Below are positions 7,432-10,560 of a stretch of 10,560 bases of DNA, piece after piece. Within the stretch, counting starts at the first letter, position 1, and the number at the start of each line of letters is the position of its first letter. Under the pieces are notes generated by a model. It was not told the DNA's origin. It made no database searches and saw only the letters and a program-made list of their open reading frames with translations. Source of the stretch: Candidatus Aegiribacteria sp. (GTDB taxonomy: Bacteria; Fermentibacterota; Fermentibacteria; Fermentibacterales; JCC-6); the NCBI GenBank assembly GCA_030640155.1, contig DAOWJX010000205.1, positions 1 to 10,560 on the forward strand, written 5' to 3'. Both the position numbers and the translations under genes were made by a program.

Positions 7432-7796
7432 CACCAATCAGAAAGAGTTTCTTCCCTTCCATCACACTCTGGATGAATCCCGATTTCATTCTGTCTCTGA
7501 AAGATTCCGGTGAATAGACAGTCGGATTGATCTCTCTTCCGAGTTGCAGTTGTGAGCTATTAATTGATATTGCTGTTTGTATTAACTTGATATCTTGTTT
7601 GATTACCGACCCTGCTGCAGGTGATGATTCCAGCTTCGACAAGGTTGGCAAGTTCTCTGTGTACGGCTCCATGGCCTGCATTGATCAGTCTGGCAATTTC
7701 TCTGAAGTAGTATGATTCTTCCGGATTGAGGAGGAAGAGAGAGAGAAGATTCCGTCGAACCTTTCCGAACAGAGCTGTTCCTGCGTTGTCTGACAA
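7397..7796 (-). pseudogene. HTH-MNT (winged-helix plus nucleotidyltransferase) gene with core deleted and frameshift
   Basis: From TTG at 7796, 78 codons give a winged-helix domain (ALFGKVRRNLLSLFLLNPEE, then YYFREIARL, AVHRELANLVEAGI and RVGNQTRYQVN) and then stop at 7560. In a different frame, from about 7552 to 7397, comes the usual C-terminal end of such proteins: LGREINPTVYSPESFRDRM and EGKKLFLIGDENEF. The family's middle part, about 70 residues carrying the GSxAxG and DxDL nucleotidyltransferase motifs, is absent. A deletion of roughly 200 bases that also changed frame, with its joint near 7545-7568, explains both. The first fragment could still make a small DNA-binding protein. It starts 22 bases after purQ and is followed by the HEPN remnant in the third frame. 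Confidence 0.8.
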
Positions 7797-7818
7797 TTGT
7801 TTTCCAATAATGATATCG

Positions 7819-8643
7819 TCAGGGAATTATAAAATAGTCCGCAAGGCTTCTGAAGAACAGTGCTCCCGGACCTTTCGAGGCTGCAAGCGCAGGATCATGG
7901 TTCAGGGAGGTTCGACGGTCACCCCAGACTCCGGGTATCCACGGTGGAATCTGCCACATCCAGAACGCTCTCTCCGGGTGAGGCATCATGGCAAGGACAT
8001 TGCCTTCCTTATTCATAATTCCCGCAAGATTCATGAATGAACCGTTGGGATTCACAGGGTAATCAGCGGTTTCAACTCCGTTTTCATCACAATATGTAAG
8101 CGCCACACATTCGCTTACTCGCTGATTGTCCTTTTCCGCGAAAACGAATCTTCCCTCAGCGTGCGCAATCGGAACAGGAATGGCGTTGCTTCCAATCATT
8201 CGGAGCCATGGCGAGACTCTCAATGCCCTTTTCCCCGCACGGAGGAACACCCATCGGCTGAGGTAACCGCTGCGACCGTGAATATGGTTGGCAGCCAGAG
8301 CTGACTCTATCCTTCCATTTTCCCATCCGGGTACAAGGCCGCTCTCGACAAGTATCTGCGCACCGTTACAGATGCCCAGAACCGGTTTTCCGGACTGTGC
8401 ACTATTGAAAACCAGATCCATGATCTCTTCTTTCGCGGCGACAGCTCCAGCTCTTACTCTGTCCTGGAAAGAGAATCCGCCTGGCAGAATGAACGCGTCC
8501 GGGGCTGAATCCGAAAGCTCCTTCCACTGATTCCAACGGAATATCGCTGCATCCATTCCCGATCCCCGCACAACTGAAGCGGTTTCATACTCACAGTTCG
8601 ATCCGGGAAACTGCAGAACAGCCACAAGAGGTTTGCTTGTCAC
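7819..8643 (-). CDS. purQ: Phosphoribosylformylglycinamidine synthase, glutaminase subunit PurQ
   Basis: Class I glutamine amidotransferase that releases ammonia from glutamine and passes it to PurL for conversion of FGAR to FGAM in purine synthesis. The 274-residue protein shows AVLQFPGSNCE at the N-terminus and LPGGFSFQDRVRAGAVA. Nucleophile Cys92 lies in GICNGAQIL, followed by PIAHAEGRF and NPNGSFMNLAGI. The His222/Glu224 pair lies in MMPHPERAF. It is longer than the ~227-residue B. subtilis form, with about 45 residues after the HPE motif. The start is GTG at 8643, sharing GTGA with the purL stop, with AGAGGAG about eight bases upstream; this implies coupled translation that keeps the subunits in balance. 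Confidence 0.96.
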   Translation of the reverse strand: MTSKPLVAVLQFPGSNCEYETASVVRGSGMDAAIFRWNQWKELSDSAPDAFILPGGFSFQDRVRAGAVAAKEEIMDLVFNSAQSGKPVLGICNGAQILVESGLVPGWENGRIESALAANHIHGRSGYLSRWVFLRAGKRALRVSPWLRMIGSNAIPVPIAHAEGRFVFAEKDNQRVSECVALTYCDENGVETADYPVNPNGSFMNLAGIMNKEGNVLAMMPHPERAFWMWQIPPWIPGVWGDRRTSLNHDPALAASKGPGALFFRSLADYFIIP

Positions 8644-10560
8644 TCTGGCAGCTCCTCTCTCCAGATAATCCTGTCGAGCAGAGTACTGTACTCCTCCAGT
8701 ACTTCTGAAAGATTCAGCTTCCAGATATCGGAGGAGATCGAGAGATTGCCTGTAACTTTTCCAATCACTGTGGCGAAATCCGGCTTAGGAGAGATGCCTT
8801 CCCAATCCTCAGGTGCCATTTCTATGAGATAACCGGGAGTTTCTGAATAGAGGAAAACAGGGTCTGCTTCGCCTTTATTAAAAATAACACCCCTCCTGGC
8901 ATCCTTTCTTGTGGCCAGAGCCATCTCGACTGCAGCCATGGCAAGACCACCTTCAGATATATCGTGAACCGACTGTGATATTCCAGCTTCTGTGCAATCG
9001 AGCACAAATCGCGCCATCTCGTACTCGAGATCTCCGCGGAAAAGTGGAACTTTTCCGCCTGAATGTTTAAGACATGAACGATAGTAAAGACTCCCGCCAA
9101 GTTCATCCTCTCTCGGGCCAATCAGAACAATGATATTTCCCGGAGTTTTCAGTGACAGATCTGTTGCTCTGGTGAAATCGTCTATTCTCCCGAAAACCGC
9201 TACAATCGGAGAAGGTGGAATCGATCCGCCTGATGACGACTGATTGTAGAAACTTACATTACCGGATACTATGGGAAGCGGATGTTCGCCCTCGCTTTCC
9301 AGTCCGAGATTTCTGCAGGCATGAGCGATTCCTTCAACTCCCCGGCGGAATTGCCAGAACACGTCCGGTTTCTCCGGGTTGCCGTAATTCAGGCAATCCG
9401 TAGCAGCAATCGGAACAGCGCCTGTCGCCACAACATTCCTGACCGCTTCACCGATAGCATGTGCTCCCGCAAGAAACGGTTCAAGCTGACCGAACCAGGG
9501 ATTTCCATCACCTGAAACAGCAAGCCCCGCTTTGCATCCCTTAATCGGAACAGTCACACAGGCATCAGCTTCTCCTGGCCTGAAATGAGTTGTCCCCTGT
9601 ACTTCGCTGTCGTAATAACTCCATATGGGAGATCTGCTTGCTCCATCATACGAAAGCAGCATCTTTTTCATATCGGAGGGAGGATCAACAGGGCGACTGT
9701 CAGGTTCTGTCAAAGGAACCGGGGATGGTTTCCATTCCCTGTCGTAAACAACACCCTCGGTGATACAATGAACAGGCGCAAAGGCCACTTCAATACCTCT
9801 GTGTACAACTCTGTAAACAGGGTCTTTTGTGAACCTGCCTATAATGGAGGCTCCACCTCCGGGAAACAGACGGGGTAATTCATAGCTGATATTGTAAATA
9901 TCAAGAATTTCCTGAGCGACACTCTCGGGGACGGCAAGTCCGTATCTTTCCTGTGTTTCAGCGCAGGCAATCACTTCAGGTGGAAGTCCTTGAATTGAGA
10001 TGAGTACTTCATCCAGATCTACATGAATGCCAAGTCCGCCGTGAGCTGCAAGCTCACTGGTAACACACGCAATTCCTCCAGCACCAAGATCCTTGAATCC
10101 AAACGGGATGTTTTTCTCGAAAAGCATATCCAGAACCACTCCGTTTGCCTCGGAAAGTACTCTCTTGAGGAAAGGATCAGCAACCTGCACTGCACCTTTC
10201 TCCGTTGAATCCGACAGATCAGCTGAAGCGAAAGTAGCTCCTCCGAAACCTGTATCATCCGTAGGCTTTCCCGTCAGAATCAGTACATACTGTTCCGTGT
10301 GAGCTTCCTCCGGAACGAAGCTGTGCGCAATTCTGTCGTGTCTGACAAACCCAAGAGCAACCACATTTACCAGACAGTTATCATCGTAGCCTTCATGGAA
10401 CCGGGTATCGCCGCCAAGATTTGGCACACCAAGCGCATTCCCGTATTTCCATATGCCCTCAACCACTCCACGGCAGATTGCCCTTGCTCCCTCACCGGAA
10501 ACACCGGTGGGGTCTCCAAAACGGAGAAGGTCAAGTGATCCGGAAACCTTCGCCCCCATA
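8640..10560 (-). CDS. purL: Phosphoribosylformylglycinamidine synthase, synthetase subunit PurL (5' end outside the window)
   Basis: ATP-dependent synthetase subunit of FGAM synthase, the fourth step of purine synthesis. About 639 residues are present. The ATG at 10559 is internal: family members read MGARP here after roughly 100-130 residues that carry the N-terminal part of the active site, and the frame stays open to the window edge. Visible motifs include NLGGDTRFH, GGATFASADLSDSTE, KDLGAGGIACVTSELA, AETQERYGL, TDCLNYGNPEKPDVFWQ, SGNVSFYNQS and SVHDISEGGLAMA. Total length would fit the small bacterial/archaeal PurL (~740), which has no fused glutaminase and works with separate PurQ and PurS. 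The stop overlaps the purQ start by four bases. The promoter is outside the window. Confidence 0.96.
   Translation of the reverse strand, partial: MGAKVSGSLDLLRFGDPTGVSGEGARAICRGVVEGIWKYGNALGVPNLGGDTRFHEGYDDNCLVNVVALGFVRHDRIAHSFVPEEAHTEQYVLILTGKPTDDTGFGGATFASADLSDSTEKGAVQVADPFLKRVLSEANGVVLDMLFEKNIPFGFKDLGAGGIACVTSELAAHGGLGIHVDLDEVLISIQGLPPEVIACAETQERYGLAVPESVAQEILDIYNISYELPRLFPGGGASIIGRFTKDPVYRVVHRGIEVAFAPVHCITEGVVYDREWKPSPVPLTEPDSRPVDPPSDMKKMLLSYDGASRSPIWSYYDSEVQGTTHFRPGEADACVTVPIKGCKAGLAVSGDGNPWFGQLEPFLAGAHAIGEAVRNVVATGAVPIAATDCLNYGNPEKPDVFWQFRRGVEGIAHACRNLGLESEGEHPLPIVSGNVSFYNQSSSGGSIPPSPIVAVFGRIDDFTRATDLSLKTPGNIIVLIGPREDELGGSLYYRSCLKHSGGKVPLFRGDLEYEMARFVLDCTEAGISQSVHDISEGGLAMAAVEMALATRKDARRGVIFNKGEADPVFLYSETPGYLIEMAPEDWEGISPKPDFATVIGKVTGNLSISSDIWKLNLSEVLEEYSTLLDRIIWREELPE

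Noticed and set aside
7560..7796. The HTH fragment as an ordinary intact regulator gene
   Set aside because: The matching MNT C-terminus lies directly downstream in another frame, so the short frame is better read as part of a deleted gene, though it might still be expressed.
8640..10559. PurL starting at ATG 10559
   Set aside because: The sequence begins at an internal family motif (MGA[RK]) and lacks the N-terminal ~100 or more residues; the gene must extend past the window.
1..10560. CRISPR arrays, tRNA genes, insertion sequences or long tandem repeats
   Set aside because: Looked for by eye on both strands; no regular repeat-spacer pattern, tRNA-like cloverleaf, transposase or flanking terminal repeats were found.

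Overview
All supported genes in this window lie on the minus strand, so the biological order runs from high to low coordinates. Base composition looks moderate. Four of the eight main reading frames begin with TTG, gaps between genes are short, and several start and stop codons overlap. The gene set (small-type PurL with separate PurQ, a fused radical SAM/DUF2344 protein beside RNase G and L21, and a subtilase with a signal-like N-terminus) is bacterial. I cannot place it firmly. An uncultured, Gram-negative-like candidate phylum (for example near the FCB group) is a guess. No tRNA, rRNA, CRISPR array or insertion sequence is visible.

Layout from right to left. At 10560-7819 are the C-terminal part of purL and a complete purQ, joined by a 4-base GTGA overlap; both belong to FGAM synthase of purine synthesis. 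At 7796-7276 lie the remains of a two-gene HTH-nucleotidyltransferase (MNT) / HEPN module. Its first gene has lost the whole nucleotidyltransferase core and is frameshifted, and its second gene is cut off after about 50 codons. At 7182-6667 is a 171-residue protein whose first ~76 residues look to me like a divergent PurS, the third FGAM synthase subunit. At 6670-4250 is a fused radical SAM plus DUF2344 protein, followed with overlaps by RNase G (4260-2716), ribosomal protein L21 (2672-2358) and FolD (2347-1517). After a ~105-base gap with a possible weak terminator and promoter, a secreted subtilisin-like protease begins at 1411 and runs off the left edge.

How it fits together: PurL, PurQ and the candidate PurS would form one amidotransferase complex, and FolD supplies the 10-formyl-tetrahydrofolate used elsewhere in purine synthesis. 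The radical SAM, RNase G and L21 genes form a translation/RNA-processing cluster. The two points most worth checking are the possible non-standard PurS, separated from purQ by a dead toxin-antitoxin-like module, and the protease, which carries an in-frame TGA nine codons before its catalytic-serine codon although an intact GTSMAA motif follows in the same frame.
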